46,017 nucleotides of DNA from an uncultured Bacteroidota bacterium (lineage in GTDB: Bacteria > Bacteroidota > Bacteroidia > Flavobacteriales > Flavobacteriaceae). Numbering within the stretch: the first letter of the stretch is position 1; every line of letters starts with the position of its first letter. This document shows positions 35,985-44,755 of this stretch, one piece after another. The DNA is taken from the NCBI GenBank assembly GCA_902574335.1, contig CACGNO010000005.1, positions 1 through 46,017 of the forward strand, written 5' to 3'. The notes under the pieces were generated by a model. The model searched no databases and was not told the origin of the DNA. It was given only the letters and a program-made list of their open reading frames with translations. A program made the translations under genes and the position numbers.

Positions 35985-37394
35985 ATGAGAAAAAAATTAT
36001 TTATAGTACTACTTCTAGGTTTATTTTTTTCATGCTCGAAAAATGATAGAGGAGAATTGACTGGTGTTAAATCCAATAAATTTTTCTCAGACAAACCACA
36101 TGGTATGGTCTTGATTCCCTCAGGTTCATTTACAATGGGTCCCTCAAATCCAAGTGTAGTTCTTGATCAAAATCCAACTCTTAAAACAGTTTCAGTAAAA
36201 GCATTTTACATGGATGAAACTGAAATAACAAACGGTGAATACAGACAATTTGTTAATTGGGTTAGAGATTCAGTAGTTCGAAACGAGTTAGCTGTTGCTG
36301 CATATTATAAAATAGGTGAAGAAACTAAAGAAGATGATCCAATGTGGGAATTTTTGCCTGTTTACAATAGAATAGTAGACGGTGAAGAAAAAACTGCTTA
36401 TCAGGAATATTTAGAAGAAAATGGTTTGGGTATTCTTGATATTGAAAATAAATCTACTTACAGATTAAACTGGGATGTTAAAATTCCTTGGGATAGATCA
36501 GACTACCTAGATGCTAATTATGCCGCTGTTATTGAAGGTGGTATTGGTCCTGATTTGTTAGAAGATTATGAAGGATTTTTTATACCCGCTGATTCTACCC
36601 CCAATGCCTTGAGAGCTTTTAAAACTAAAAGAATAAAATATAATTACAGAAAGTTCGACTCTAAAAATAATAAGTGGAGTGAATATGAGGAAATTGAAAT
36701 TTATCCTGATACTACAGTTTGGTACAAAGATTTCTCTTACAGTTATAATGAACCTATGCACAATGATTATTTTTGGCATGATGCATATTCCGAATACCCA
36801 GTTGTTGGTGTTTCCTGGGATCAAGCTAAAGCTTTCGCACATTGGAGAACCTTCTATAAAAATCAGCATCAAAGAAAAGCCAGAAAAAATATTCAGTTAG
36901 TTAGTGATTACAGACTCCCTACTGAAACTGAATGGGAGTATGCAGCAAGAGGCGGACTTGAAAGAGCCGAGTATCCATGGGGAGGACCCTATACATATGA
37001 TGACAAGGGTTGTTTTCTTGCTAACTTTAAACCTGAAAGAGGGGACTACATTGCTGATCAAATTTTATATACGGCAGAAGCAGAATCTTATTGGCCTAAT
37101 GATTATGGTCTTTATAATATGTCAGGAAATGTTTCAGAATGGACTGATTCAAATTTTGAGAAAGGTGCAAATGACTTCGTAGCAGGCCTTAATCCGAATA
37201 TTGAGGGATCAGAGGATAATAAATATAAAGTTGTAAGAGGAGGATCATGGAAAGATGTTGCCCATTTTTTGAAAGTTTCAACTAGAGATTATGAGAAAAA
37301 GGATTTAAAGAGATCATATATTGGATTTAGAACTGTACAAAGTTATTTAGGAGAGGATGTAGGTTTTCAAGAGAATCCAAATAAAATATTTTAA
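35985..37394 (+). CDS. gldK: Gliding motility / T9SS lipoprotein GldK
   Basis: The 469-residue outer-membrane lipoprotein has lipobox FFSC (Cys17). The bulk is a formylglycine-generating-enzyme-like (sulfatase-modifying) domain: HGMVLIPSGSFTMGPSN, DETEITNGEYRQFVNW, LPTETEWEYAARGG, GNVSEWTDSN and VVRGGSWKD, with an insertion of about 130 residues after the first block. GldK forms the periplasmic ring of the type IX secretion system with GldN. The length is close to that in other flavobacteria. It is the first gene of gldKLMN. The 58-base leader holds no clear promoter consensus. Confidence 0.96.
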   Translation: MRKKLFIVLLLGLFFSCSKNDRGELTGVKSNKFFSDKPHGMVLIPSGSFTMGPSNPSVVLDQNPTLKTVSVKAFYMDETEITNGEYRQFVNWVRDSVVRNELAVAAYYKIGEETKEDDPMWEFLPVYNRIVDGEEKTAYQEYLEENGLGILDIENKSTYRLNWDVKIPWDRSDYLDANYAAVIEGGIGPDLLEDYEGFFIPADSTPNALRAFKTKRIKYNYRKFDSKNNKWSEYEEIEIYPDTTVWYKDFSYSYNEPMHNDYFWHDAYSEYPVVGVSWDQAKAFAHWRTFYKNQHQRKARKNIQLVSDYRLPTETEWEYAARGGLERAEYPWGGPYTYDDKGCFLANFKPERGDYIADQILYTAEAESYWPNDYGLYNMSGNVSEWTDSNFEKGANDFVAGLNPNIEGSEDNKYKVVRGGSWKDVAHFLKVSTRDYEKKDLKRSYIGFRTVQSYLGEDVGFQENPNKIF

Positions 37395-37424
37395 TTAAAA
37401 ATTATAAACTAAAAATTAAGAATT

Positions 37425-37994
37425 ATGAAAAAACAATTATTACCAGATAACGTATTTGAGTTATTATTTGGTGTTGGTGCAGGTGTTGTTATTATTGGTG
37501 CCCTACTAAAAATTATAAATGGTTCCTTAATATTTTCAGCTAACACCTGGCTTATTGTAGGTCTTTCAGTTGAAGCTGGAATTTTTGTATTATCAGGTAT
37601 TCAAGGGTTTTTAATAGGTAAAAAAGATGAAGAAGAAGATGTTGTTAGTACTATTGCAGTAGAGACAGCTGCATTACAAAAAGCAGTTGATGGAACAGTT
37701 AAAGGTCTTTCTGAACTAAATTCCAATATTTCAGATGCTTCAAAAGCAACAGCATCTATCAAAGTTCCTACTGACATGGAAAAAAATACTGATGATTTCA
37801 ATAAAGGTTTATCCTCTGCTTCATCCAATATCCAAGAAGTTGCTAAAGTTCTTCATAATTTAAAAGAAACTGTTGCTGCATTTGAGACTGTAAATATGCC
37901 TGAAGGACTTGGTGATGAGTTTGAAAAAATGAAAAATACTGTTAAAGAATTAAATGCTAAGTATGAAGCTATGCTTGGTGCAATGAACAAGTAA
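37425..37994 (+). CDS. gldL: T9SS/gliding motor protein GldL
   Basis: The 189-residue inner-membrane protein has two helices at about residues 13-33 and 42-62. The second contains Glu50 in VGLSVEAGIFVLSG, the position of the conserved membrane glutamate tied to proton-driven rotation, and Lys29 sits in the first helix. A cytoplasmic helical, Lys/Glu-rich tail follows. With GldM it forms the motor that powers secretion and gliding. It is somewhat shorter than the roughly 215-residue protein of Flavobacterium johnsoniae, the difference being in the tail. It lies 30 bases after gldK and one base before gldM. Confidence 0.95.
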   Translation: MKKQLLPDNVFELLFGVGAGVVIIGALLKIINGSLIFSANTWLIVGLSVEAGIFVLSGIQGFLIGKKDEEEDVVSTIAVETAALQKAVDGTVKGLSELNSNISDASKATASIKVPTDMEKNTDDFNKGLSSASSNIQEVAKVLHNLKETVAAFETVNMPEGLGDEFEKMKNTVKELNAKYEAMLGAMNK

Positions 37995-37995
37995 T

Positions 37996-39702
37996 ATGGC
38001 TGGATCTTCAGGAAAACAAACTAGAAGTCAAAAACTTCGACAAAATATGATAAACATGATGTACCTCGTGTTTATTGCTATGCTAGCTCTTCAGATCAGT
38101 AAAGAGGTTTTGGCAACTTTAGGGGTTTTAAGTGAAGACATGGAAAAATCTACCTCTGAGCTTAAAACTTCCATCGATAGTGCCTATAATATTATTGATC
38201 AAAATAGTAATCAAGATTATTACAAAATCCCCTCTGAAGAACTTCCTAAGCTAAAAGTGATTACAGACGATTATTTCAATTTTATTCAAGACTTAAAAGA
38301 TTCTTTGATAGGAATAGATGAGAATAATTTTATGATTGATGTTGAATATATAGATGAAAATGGAAATGAAAAAATTAGTCAGAGAAGAGATTATCAAGTT
38401 ATGGATAAAAGTAATTATCTAGACGAGGTCTTTTTTATTAATGATGGTGTAACTGCTAAGGGTCAAGAATTTATTGATTATTTCAAAGACTTTACTGGAA
38501 AAGTGGAATCAGTCTTAGATTCAATTAAAGATAGAGACTCAAGAACAGTTCAATCTAATTACGGATTTTCTACAGCAATATCTAATCTCTCATTAAGATT
38601 TAATTATCCAGAAGATGATCAAGTTGTTAATAGAGATGGTATTAAAGAGGATTGGATTTACTATAATTATGAAAAATTCCCGCTTGTTGCATCACTTTCA
38701 AAATTTACTAAAATACAATCAGATATAAGATCTGTTGAATATGAAGTTCTAAACTCCCTTGTTAGTAAAACTAAAGATCGTCAATTGAGTTTTGATTCAA
38801 AAAGTACACTACTTGAAACAGACAAACAAGCTTATTATACTAATAGTATAGTTGATGCCAAAGTGGTTGTTGGAAATACTGACTCTAGTTTTAAACCTGA
38901 CCGAGTTGATTTAAAGGTTGACAATATTAAAATTAAAGATTCTGAATTTGAAGTTGTTGATGGAAAGATTAAGCTAAATAAAAGATTTTCAACACCTGGA
39001 ATAAAGAAAATATATGGCTATCTATTTTTTGATAACAATGGAAATACAGATAGTCTTTTAGTAGATACTCAATTTTATGTTATACCAAAACCAAATGAGG
39101 CGATAGTATCACCTGTAAATATGCAGGTTTTTTACATAGGCTTAAGAAATGAAATTGCAGTTGCGTTTCCAGGAATTGCTGATTTAACATCTATAAGAGT
39201 AGATGGTAAGAATGGTACAATTTTGAAAACTGGTTCTAGATATTTTGCTGCACCAAATTCTGGCGTTGAAAGTATGGATGTGGTCGTTTCGGGAAAAGCT
39301 AATGATGAAGTTATAACTAGTTTAGTTAATTTTAGAGTTGAAGATGCACCACCGGGACGTGGATCAGTTTATGAAAGAGTAGGAGGTCAAGATTACAATT
39401 TCGTAAATAGTGATAAAGTATCTAAGGAATCTCTTTTATATGGCTTAATTAGAGGAGAAAAGCCGCCAGGTTTTTTATATGACTATGATATTAATGTTGA
39501 ATCGTTTCAAATAACTGTTGGTAATTTACCAACAAGAACGGTTCAAGGAAATAAAATCCAAAACAGTAATGAAGCTGTAAGAGATATAAATGGCGCTAAC
39601 AGAGGCTCAAGTGTAACTGTGACTGTATTGAAAGCAGTTAAAATTGACGGTGATTTAAAATCGCCTACCAATGTAGAGCCTTTCGTAGTTACAATAAAAT
39701 AA
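37996..39702 (+). CDS. gldM: T9SS/gliding motor protein GldM
   Basis: The 568-residue protein has a short cytoplasmic N-terminus, one membrane helix (MMYLVFIAMLALQIS, about residues 17-31) and a long periplasmic part of four domains that spans to the GldK-GldN ring. Typical features are SSGKQTRSQKLRQNMINMMYL at the start and PNMQVFYIGLRNEIAVAFPG-type sequence in the third domain. It is about 50 residues longer than the F. johnsoniae protein. It couples GldL rotation to the periplasm. Spacing to gldL (one base) and gldN (four bases) shows one operon. Confidence 0.96.
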   Translation: MAGSSGKQTRSQKLRQNMINMMYLVFIAMLALQISKEVLATLGVLSEDMEKSTSELKTSIDSAYNIIDQNSNQDYYKIPSEELPKLKVITDDYFNFIQDLKDSLIGIDENNFMIDVEYIDENGNEKISQRRDYQVMDKSNYLDEVFFINDGVTAKGQEFIDYFKDFTGKVESVLDSIKDRDSRTVQSNYGFSTAISNLSLRFNYPEDDQVVNRDGIKEDWIYYNYEKFPLVASLSKFTKIQSDIRSVEYEVLNSLVSKTKDRQLSFDSKSTLLETDKQAYYTNSIVDAKVVVGNTDSSFKPDRVDLKVDNIKIKDSEFEVVDGKIKLNKRFSTPGIKKIYGYLFFDNNGNTDSLLVDTQFYVIPKPNEAIVSPVNMQVFYIGLRNEIAVAFPGIADLTSIRVDGKNGTILKTGSRYFAAPNSGVESMDVVVSGKANDEVITSLVNFRVEDAPPGRGSVYERVGGQDYNFVNSDKVSKESLLYGLIRGEKPPGFLYDYDINVESFQITVGNLPTRTVQGNKIQNSNEAVRDINGANRGSSVTVTVLKAVKIDGDLKSPTNVEPFVVTIK

Positions 39703-39706
39703 TATT

Positions 39707-40564
39707 ATGAAGAGTTTTATAATTTTAATATTATCATCAATTTTTTGCATAAGTTCTTACGGTCAATCTAATTTACTTAATGCAAAAAAACCATCTGAAA
39801 TTGGTACTGAATTAATTAAAGCAGATAAGAAATCAATCGAATATCCTGAGGTTGATGATACTGATGTATTATGGTCCAAGGTTGTATATGAATTTATTGA
39901 TTTAAATGAAAAACTGAATTTCCAACTTCTTTTCCCAGTAAATGATGAACAATACACATCCACTAGAAAATCTCTATGGAAAATTATTAGAGAAAATGTT
40001 GAAAATGGTAGCATTGATGAGGTATTTGATGTAAGAAATGACAATTTTTTAAATTCCAATAAGATCACTGGAACCGAAAAGATTAAAGATTTTTATGGAA
40101 GTAAATTTACACCTGGTGACTCAAGGCCCCAAACCTATGCAACCTCATCCGATATCACTGGTTATAAAATAAAGGGTGTTTGGTTCTTTGATAAAAAACA
40201 TTCCGAAATGAAATATCGACTATTAGGTATTCAGCCAGTGGGTAGAAATTTAAAAGAGTCTGGTAAAGAACAAGGGTATTTTTGGATTTGGTACCCTTCT
40301 ATTAGAGATGTTTTAAGTAACCACATGGTTTTTAATGATAAAAACAATAACAATAGAATCTCATTTGATGATCTTTTAGTTAATAGAAGGTTCAGTTCAT
40401 ACATATACAAATATGATAATGTTTACGGTGATAGAACTATTAGAGATTATATAAGACAAAGAAATGGCGAATCAAATAGACAATATCAACTTAGACTCAT
40501 AATGGAGTCCGAAAGAATTAAAAAAGAAATTCTTGATTTTGATGTTGATATGTGGGGTTATTAA
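39707..40564 (+). CDS. gldN: T9SS/gliding protein GldN
   Basis: The 285-residue periplasmic protein has a cleavable signal peptide ending near SSYGQ. It carries the GldN/PorN markers VLWSKVVYEFIDLNEKLNFQL, YGSKFTPGDSRPQTY, GYKIKGVWFFDK and WIWYPSIRDVL. GldN binds GldK to form the ring complex of the T9SS. It is shorter than the F. johnsoniae protein, but the conserved core is complete. It is the last of gldKLMN; no terminator is visible in the 65 bases before the next gene. Confidence 0.95.
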   Translation: MKSFIILILSSIFCISSYGQSNLLNAKKPSEIGTELIKADKKSIEYPEVDDTDVLWSKVVYEFIDLNEKLNFQLLFPVNDEQYTSTRKSLWKIIRENVENGSIDEVFDVRNDNFLNSNKITGTEKIKDFYGSKFTPGDSRPQTYATSSDITGYKIKGVWFFDKKHSEMKYRLLGIQPVGRNLKESGKEQGYFWIWYPSIRDVLSNHMVFNDKNNNNRISFDDLLVNRRFSSYIYKYDNVYGDRTIRDYIRQRNGESNRQYQLRLIMESERIKKEILDFDVDMWGY

Positions 40565-40629
40565 AATTACCTTTCAACTTTATCTTTTCAAACATTTTTA
40601 CTAAATTCATTGGCTAACTTTTTTAAACA

Positions 40630-41205
40630 ATGAAAAATATATTATTATTATGTGGTCTATTTTTAATAGTATCATGCGCAGATGTTAACAATTCTAGTTC
40701 AGTTTCAGTTGAAAATCAAGCAAAATTTGAACAGCATGTAGAATCTTTTAGAACTTTTGCAAAAGGTTTTAATGCAGAAGATATGGATTTAACTTTAAGT
40801 GTTGTGTCGGAATCTGTTCAGTGGAGTCCACCTTATTATAATGGTGGTGAACTTGTAGGATATGAAGGATTTAAAAGCGCAGTACAAGGTTATTTTAATG
40901 ACTTTGATGATATCATATTTATGGAAGGAGAAGGTCCTAACATGAACCCTGATGCGGATCCAAATGAAAATTCAGCCTATTGGTCTGGATCGTTATACTC
41001 TAGTGCAACTCCAACTGATAATCCAGATGGATTAAGAGTTTACGGAGTTTGGAAATGGAAACATTCAGAAACTGGAGCTGAGGGTGGAAATAAATGGTAT
41101 GGTCTCATAAACTTTGGTGATGATGGAAAAATAACAGGATTTAGTGATTGGATGGATGTTAATGGAATGGCTGTACAAATAGAAAATTATATAAATAACA
41201 ATTAA
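40630..41205 (+). CDS. NTF2-like (SnoaL-type) lipoprotein 1
   Basis: The 191-residue lipoprotein has lipobox IVSC (Cys16) followed by a short Ser/Asn-rich linker. The body reads as an NTF2-like cone fold: an N-terminal helix with a FRTFAKGFNAEDMDLTLS pattern, a strand with VQWSPPYYNGG, then the Trp-rich sheet VYGVWKWKH and KWYGLINFGDDGKITGFSDW. Such folds either bind small ligands or act as small enzymes; no catalytic residues can be assigned. It lies 65 bases after gldN and 12 before a related lipoprotein, and is the most divergent of the three. Confidence 0.8.
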   Translation: MKNILLLCGLFLIVSCADVNNSSSVSVENQAKFEQHVESFRTFAKGFNAEDMDLTLSVVSESVQWSPPYYNGGELVGYEGFKSAVQGYFNDFDDIIFMEGEGPNMNPDADPNENSAYWSGSLYSSATPTDNPDGLRVYGVWKWKHSETGAEGGNKWYGLINFGDDGKITGFSDWMDVNGMAVQIENYINNN

Positions 41206-41217
41206 AAATTAAAAATT

Positions 41218-41724
41218 ATGAAAAAATTAATATTAATATTTATTTCAGTGTTATTAGTAGGATGTGAATCAACAGGTCCTAAAGTAACAACTGATGATGA
41301 AAAATCGCAAGCTATTTTATCAGCATATGATGGTTATTTAGCTAATGAATATAGCTGGTCTGAAGAATTATATTCCGATGACATAACAGTGTATATTAAT
41401 AGTGTAGAAGCTATTGATAAAGAAGCTAATGTTGCAGGACTTGCTGCTCATCATGACTTATTTAGTGATATATCTATATCAAGTCCTGGAGGAGAGGGTG
41501 GTGCATATGTTCAAACAACATCATATGAAAATGATTTAGGGGTATGGTCGCATGCCTGGTTTATATGGGGAGGAACAGGAAAGGTAACCGGTACAACTGT
41601 TCAAATTCCATGTCATGTTGCCTATCAGTGGAATGATGATGGATCTGTTTCTCAAACATGGCTATTTAGTGATCAATCTTCACTTATTGCTGAAGTTAAT
41701 GCAGCTCAAGCTTTAACTGAATAA
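41218..41724 (+). CDS. NTF2-like lipoprotein 2
   Basis: The 168-residue lipoprotein has lipobox LVGC (Cys16). After the linker it shows a helix (KSQAILSAYDGYLANEYSW), a strand with DDITVYINSVEAID, and a Trp-rich sheet ending HVAYQWNDDGSVSQTWLFSD. It is clearly homologous to the next gene over its whole length and shares the NTF2-like plan with the previous one. Its function is unknown; it is anchored in the envelope, probably at the outer membrane. The leader has an A/T-rich direct repeat, as before gldL. Confidence 0.8.
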   Translation: MKKLILIFISVLLVGCESTGPKVTTDDEKSQAILSAYDGYLANEYSWSEELYSDDITVYINSVEAIDKEANVAGLAAHHDLFSDISISSPGGEGGAYVQTTSYENDLGVWSHAWFIWGGTGKVTGTTVQIPCHVAYQWNDDGSVSQTWLFSDQSSLIAEVNAAQALTE

Positions 41725-41740
41725 TTTTAAATTAATATCT

Positions 41741-42271
41741 ATGAAAAAAATAATACTAATATTGATAACAGCCTTATTTATTGGTTGTGATACTGCACCT
41801 GTTGGTGTTCAAGTAACTTTTGATGATGATAAATCAAACGCTATTAGAGGACATTATGAAAATTATTTAAGTCAAGATATGGAGGGATTGAAATCACTCT
41901 GGTCACCTGATATTAAAATTTTTTTAAATAGTATTGATCCTATTACGCAAGAAGATCTTATTCCTTTATTGCAAGCTCAGCATGCAACTTATGACATTAC
42001 AATGACTTTTGGAGAGGTTGGTGGAACTGATTTAGGACCTTGGGTAGAAACAACAACATATCCAGCTGTTGCCGAGTATCCTGAAGCAACAATTACCCAA
42101 ACTTGGTTTAATTGGAATGCTACAAGTAAATTAACTGGTAATACAATCAATCTTCCTGCACATATTGGATTTAAGTGGGGAGATGATGGTAAAATTATTG
42201 AAGAATATCATAACTATGATACAACTGAAATGATTGCTGGAATAGAAGAGGCTCAGGCTGCTTCTGAATAA
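41741..42271 (+). CDS. NTF2-like lipoprotein 3
   Basis: The 176-residue lipoprotein has lipobox FIGC (Cys16). It aligns end to end with the preceding protein: FDDDKSNAIRGHYENYL, then SPDIKIFLNSIDPIT, QAQHATYDITMTF, and the C-terminal HIGFKWGDDGKIIEEYHNYD followed by an EEAQAASE end that mirrors NAAQALTE. This points to tandem duplication. No catalytic residues can be assigned. It lies 16 bases after its neighbour and is followed by a terminator, closing a block that may begin at gldK or at 40630. Confidence 0.8.
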   Translation: MKKIILILITALFIGCDTAPVGVQVTFDDDKSNAIRGHYENYLSQDMEGLKSLWSPDIKIFLNSIDPITQEDLIPLLQAQHATYDITMTFGEVGGTDLGPWVETTTYPAVAEYPEATITQTWFNWNATSKLTGNTINLPAHIGFKWGDDGKIIEEYHNYDTTEMIAGIEEAQAASE

Positions 42272-42297
42272 TTTTAACTAAGAAACATTATATTATT

Positions 42298-42327
42298 AAA
42301 AAAAGGGGTTTTATGCCCCTTTTTTTA
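42298..42327. terminator. Bidirectional terminator between the NTF2-like genes and aconitase
   Basis: A GGGG (42305-42308) and CCCC (42316-42319) stem is extended by A and T tracts on either side, giving a hairpin with U-runs on both strands. It serves the plus-strand lipoproteins and the minus-strand aconitase. The aconitase stop codon (42311-42313) lies in the loop. Confidence 0.85.
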
Positions 42328-44572
42328 TTAGGTTGAGTGCTGAACCTTCCCTATACCATTCAATTTGTTGAGAATTGTAAGTATGGTTAGCTTTTATTCT
42401 ATCTGTTGATCCATCAGAATGGATTATATCGATTATTAATTGTTTATTAGGAGCAAATCCATCTAAATCGATAAAGTTAAAAGTATCATCTTCCTGAATT
42501 AAATCATAATCATTTTCATTGTCAAAGGTGATACCCAGCATACCTTGTTTTTTTAAGTTAGTTTCATGAATTCTTGCAAAAGATTTAACCAAAACCACTT
42601 TAACACCTAAGTGCCTTGGTTCCATCGCAGCATGCTCTCTTGATGAACCTTCACCATAGTTGTGATCTCCAACAACAATAGTAGAAATGTTTTTTTCTTT
42701 GTAATTTCTTTGAACATCAGGGACTCCGCCATATTTTCCAGTCAATTGACTTTTCACAAAATTTGTTTTTTTGTTGAAAGCATTTACTGCCCCAATCAAA
42801 CAATTATTGGAAATATTATCTAAATGGCCTCTGAATCTCAACCATGGTCCAGCCATAGATATATGATCAGTAGTACATTTTCCAAATGCTTTAATCAATA
42901 GTTTTGCTTCCATTATATTTTTACCGTCCCATGGTTTGAATGGTTCTAGTTTTTCAAGCCTTTTTGACTTTGGGTCTATTTTAACTTGAATATCAGAGCC
43001 ATCTTCTACAGGATCTATATATCCATTATCTTCAACATCGAATCCATTTGGAGGTAATTCCCAGCCTTTTGGTTCCTCTAGACTTACTTCAACACCTTCA
43101 TTGTTAAGAAGTTTATCTTTCATTGGATTAAAAGCTAAGTCTCCAGATATCGCAATTGCAGCAACCATTTCAGGTGATGCAACAAAAGCATGAGTATTAG
43201 GATTACCATCAGCTCTTTTGGCAAAATTTCTATTGAATGAGTGAATTATTGAGTTTTTTTCTTCTTTATCTGCATCTTTTCTAGCCCATTGTCCAATACA
43301 TGGTCCACATGCATTTGTAAATATTTTAGCATCCAGTTTTTCAAAAATATTCAATAACCCATCTCTTTCTGCTGTATATCTTACTTGTTCTGAACCAGGA
43401 TTTATTCCGAAATCTGCTTTTGTAGACAAGTTTTTTTCAAGTGCTTGGTTTGCTATGGATGATGCTCTAGATAAATCTTCATATGAGGAATTTGTACAAG
43501 ATCCAATTAATCCCCATTCAATTTTTCTTGGCCAATCATTTTCAACAAGAGTATCTGCCATTTTACTCACAGGTGTAGCAATATCTGGTGAAAATGGACC
43601 ATTTATATGTGGTTCAAGTTCTGATAGATTTATTTCAATTAATTCATCAAAATATTTCTCAGGATTTTCATATACTTCTGGGTCTCCAGTAAGATATTCT
43701 TTAATTTTATTAGCTTCATCTGCAACTAAATCTCTACCTGTAACCCTAAGATATTTTTCCATTGATTCATCATAACCAAACGTAGATGTAGTTGCCCCAA
43801 CTTCAGCACCCATATTACATATTGTTCCTTTACCAGTACATGAAAGCTCTTTGGCACCTGGTCCAAAATATTCAATGATAGCTCCCGTTCCTCCCTTCAC
43901 AGTTAGGATTCCAGCAACTTTTAATATTACATCTTTTGGTGCGGTCCATCCTGAAAGTTTACCTGTAAGTTTAACTCCAATAAGTTTAGGAAATTTAAGT
44001 TCCCATGCCATACCTGCCATTACATCAACAGCATCAGCTCCTCCAACTCCAATGGCTACCATACCTAAACCTCCAGCATTAACGGTATGAGAATCCGTCC
44101 CAATCATCATACCACCGGGGAAAGCATAGTTTTCTAAAACCACTTGATGTATAATTCCAGCACCGGGTTTCCAAAATCCAATCCCATATTTATTTGAAAC
44201 AGACTCTAAAAAATTAAAAACTTCATTACTAGTATTTATAGCATTTTGTAAATCTTCATCTGCTCCAATTCTAGCTTGAATTAAATGATCACAATGAACA
44301 GTAGTTGGTACTGCAACCTTTCTCTTACCAGCCTGCATAAATTGTAACAAAGCCATTTGAGCTGTAGCATCTTGACATGCAATCCTATCTGGTGCAAAAT
44401 CAACATAATCTTTTCCTCTTAAAAAAGGTTTTTTTGGATTTCCATCCCATAGATGTGAATAAAGAATTTTTTCTGAAAGTGTAAGAGGATGATTACAGAC
44501 TTTCCTTGCACTATCAACTTTTTGTTTGATAGAACTGTAAACCTTTTTTATCATCTCTAAATCAAAAATCAT
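42311..44572 (-). CDS. Aconitate hydratase (mitochondrial-type)
   Basis: The 753-residue TCA-cycle enzyme interconverts citrate and isocitrate. The 4Fe-4S ligands are Cys359 (GSCTNSS), Cys422 and Cys425 (ACGPC), almost the same numbering as in mitochondrial aconitase. Substrate-binding motifs GTDSHT, the [15 protein letters not shown] loop and MEPRHLG are intact. The length, N-terminus ([20 protein letters not shown]) and domain order place it in the mitochondrial branch common in Bacteroidota rather than the AcnA/IRP or AcnB branches. It appears monocistronic, with a promoter-like box 16 bases upstream. Confidence 0.96.
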   Translation of the reverse strand: MIFDLEMIKKVYSSIKQKVDSARKVCNHPLTLSEKILYSHLWDGNPKKPFLRGKDYVDFAPDRIACQDATAQMALLQFMQAGKRKVAVPTTVHCDHLIQARIGADEDLQNAINTSNEVFNFLESVSNKYGIGFWKPGAGIIHQVVLENYAFPGGMMIGTDSHTVNAGGLGMVAIGVGGADAVDVMAGMAWELKFPKLIGVKLTGKLSGWTAPKDVILKVAGILTVKGGTGAIIEYFGPGAKELSCTGKGTICNMGAEVGATTSTFGYDESMEKYLRVTGRDLVADEANKIKEYLTGDPEVYENPEKYFDELIEINLSELEPHINGPFSPDIATPVSKMADTLVENDWPRKIEWGLIGSCTNSSYEDLSRASSIANQALEKNLSTKADFGINPGSEQVRYTAERDGLLNIFEKLDAKIFTNACGPCIGQWARKDADKEEKNSIIHSFNRNFAKRADGNPNTHAFVASPEMVAAIAISGDLAFNPMKDKLLNNEGVEVSLEEPKGWELPPNGFDVEDNGYIDPVEDGSDIQVKIDPKSKRLEKLEPFKPWDGKNIMEAKLLIKAFGKCTTDHISMAGPWLRFRGHLDNISNNCLIGAVNAFNKKTNFVKSQLTGKYGGVPDVQRNYKEKNISTIVVGDHNYGEGSSREHAAMEPRHLGVKVVLVKSFARIHETNLKKQGMLGITFDNENDYDLIQEDDTFNFIDLDGFAPNKQLIIDIIHSDGSTDRIKANHTYNSQQIEWYREGSALNLIKKGA

Positions 44573-44588
44573 AAATCTATATCTATTG

Positions 44589-44596
44589 CAAAACTA
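44589..44596 (-). promoter_or_regulatory. Candidate -7 box for aconitase
   Basis: TAGTTTTG on the minus strand fits TAnnTTTG and sits 16 bases before the aconitase ATG, directly after the T tract of the upstream terminator. A TTG at 44611-44609 is only 12 bases upstream. The box is identical to the one before the TPP riboswitch. Confidence 0.4.
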
Positions 44597-44599
44597 ATA

Positions 44600-44623
44600 A
44601 AAAACCCCCAATTTTTTGGGGTT
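44600..44623 (-). terminator. Rho-independent terminator upstream of aconitase
   Basis: CCCCAA (44606-44611) pairs with TTGGGG (44616-44621) around a TTTT loop. On the minus strand the stem is followed by TTTTTT. It should end transcription coming from the gene at 44756-46017. The 130 bases between it and that gene hold no gene. Confidence 0.75.
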
Positions 44624-44755
44624 ATTTTAGTAGATAACTCATTGGAAATATCGAACATTAGTCTAACATCAAGAGATTTAATTGATACTCATCACATAAT
44701 GAACCTTATTATGAAAAGTTAAACTAAAATTGTTTCGGATATTGACTGTAAATGG

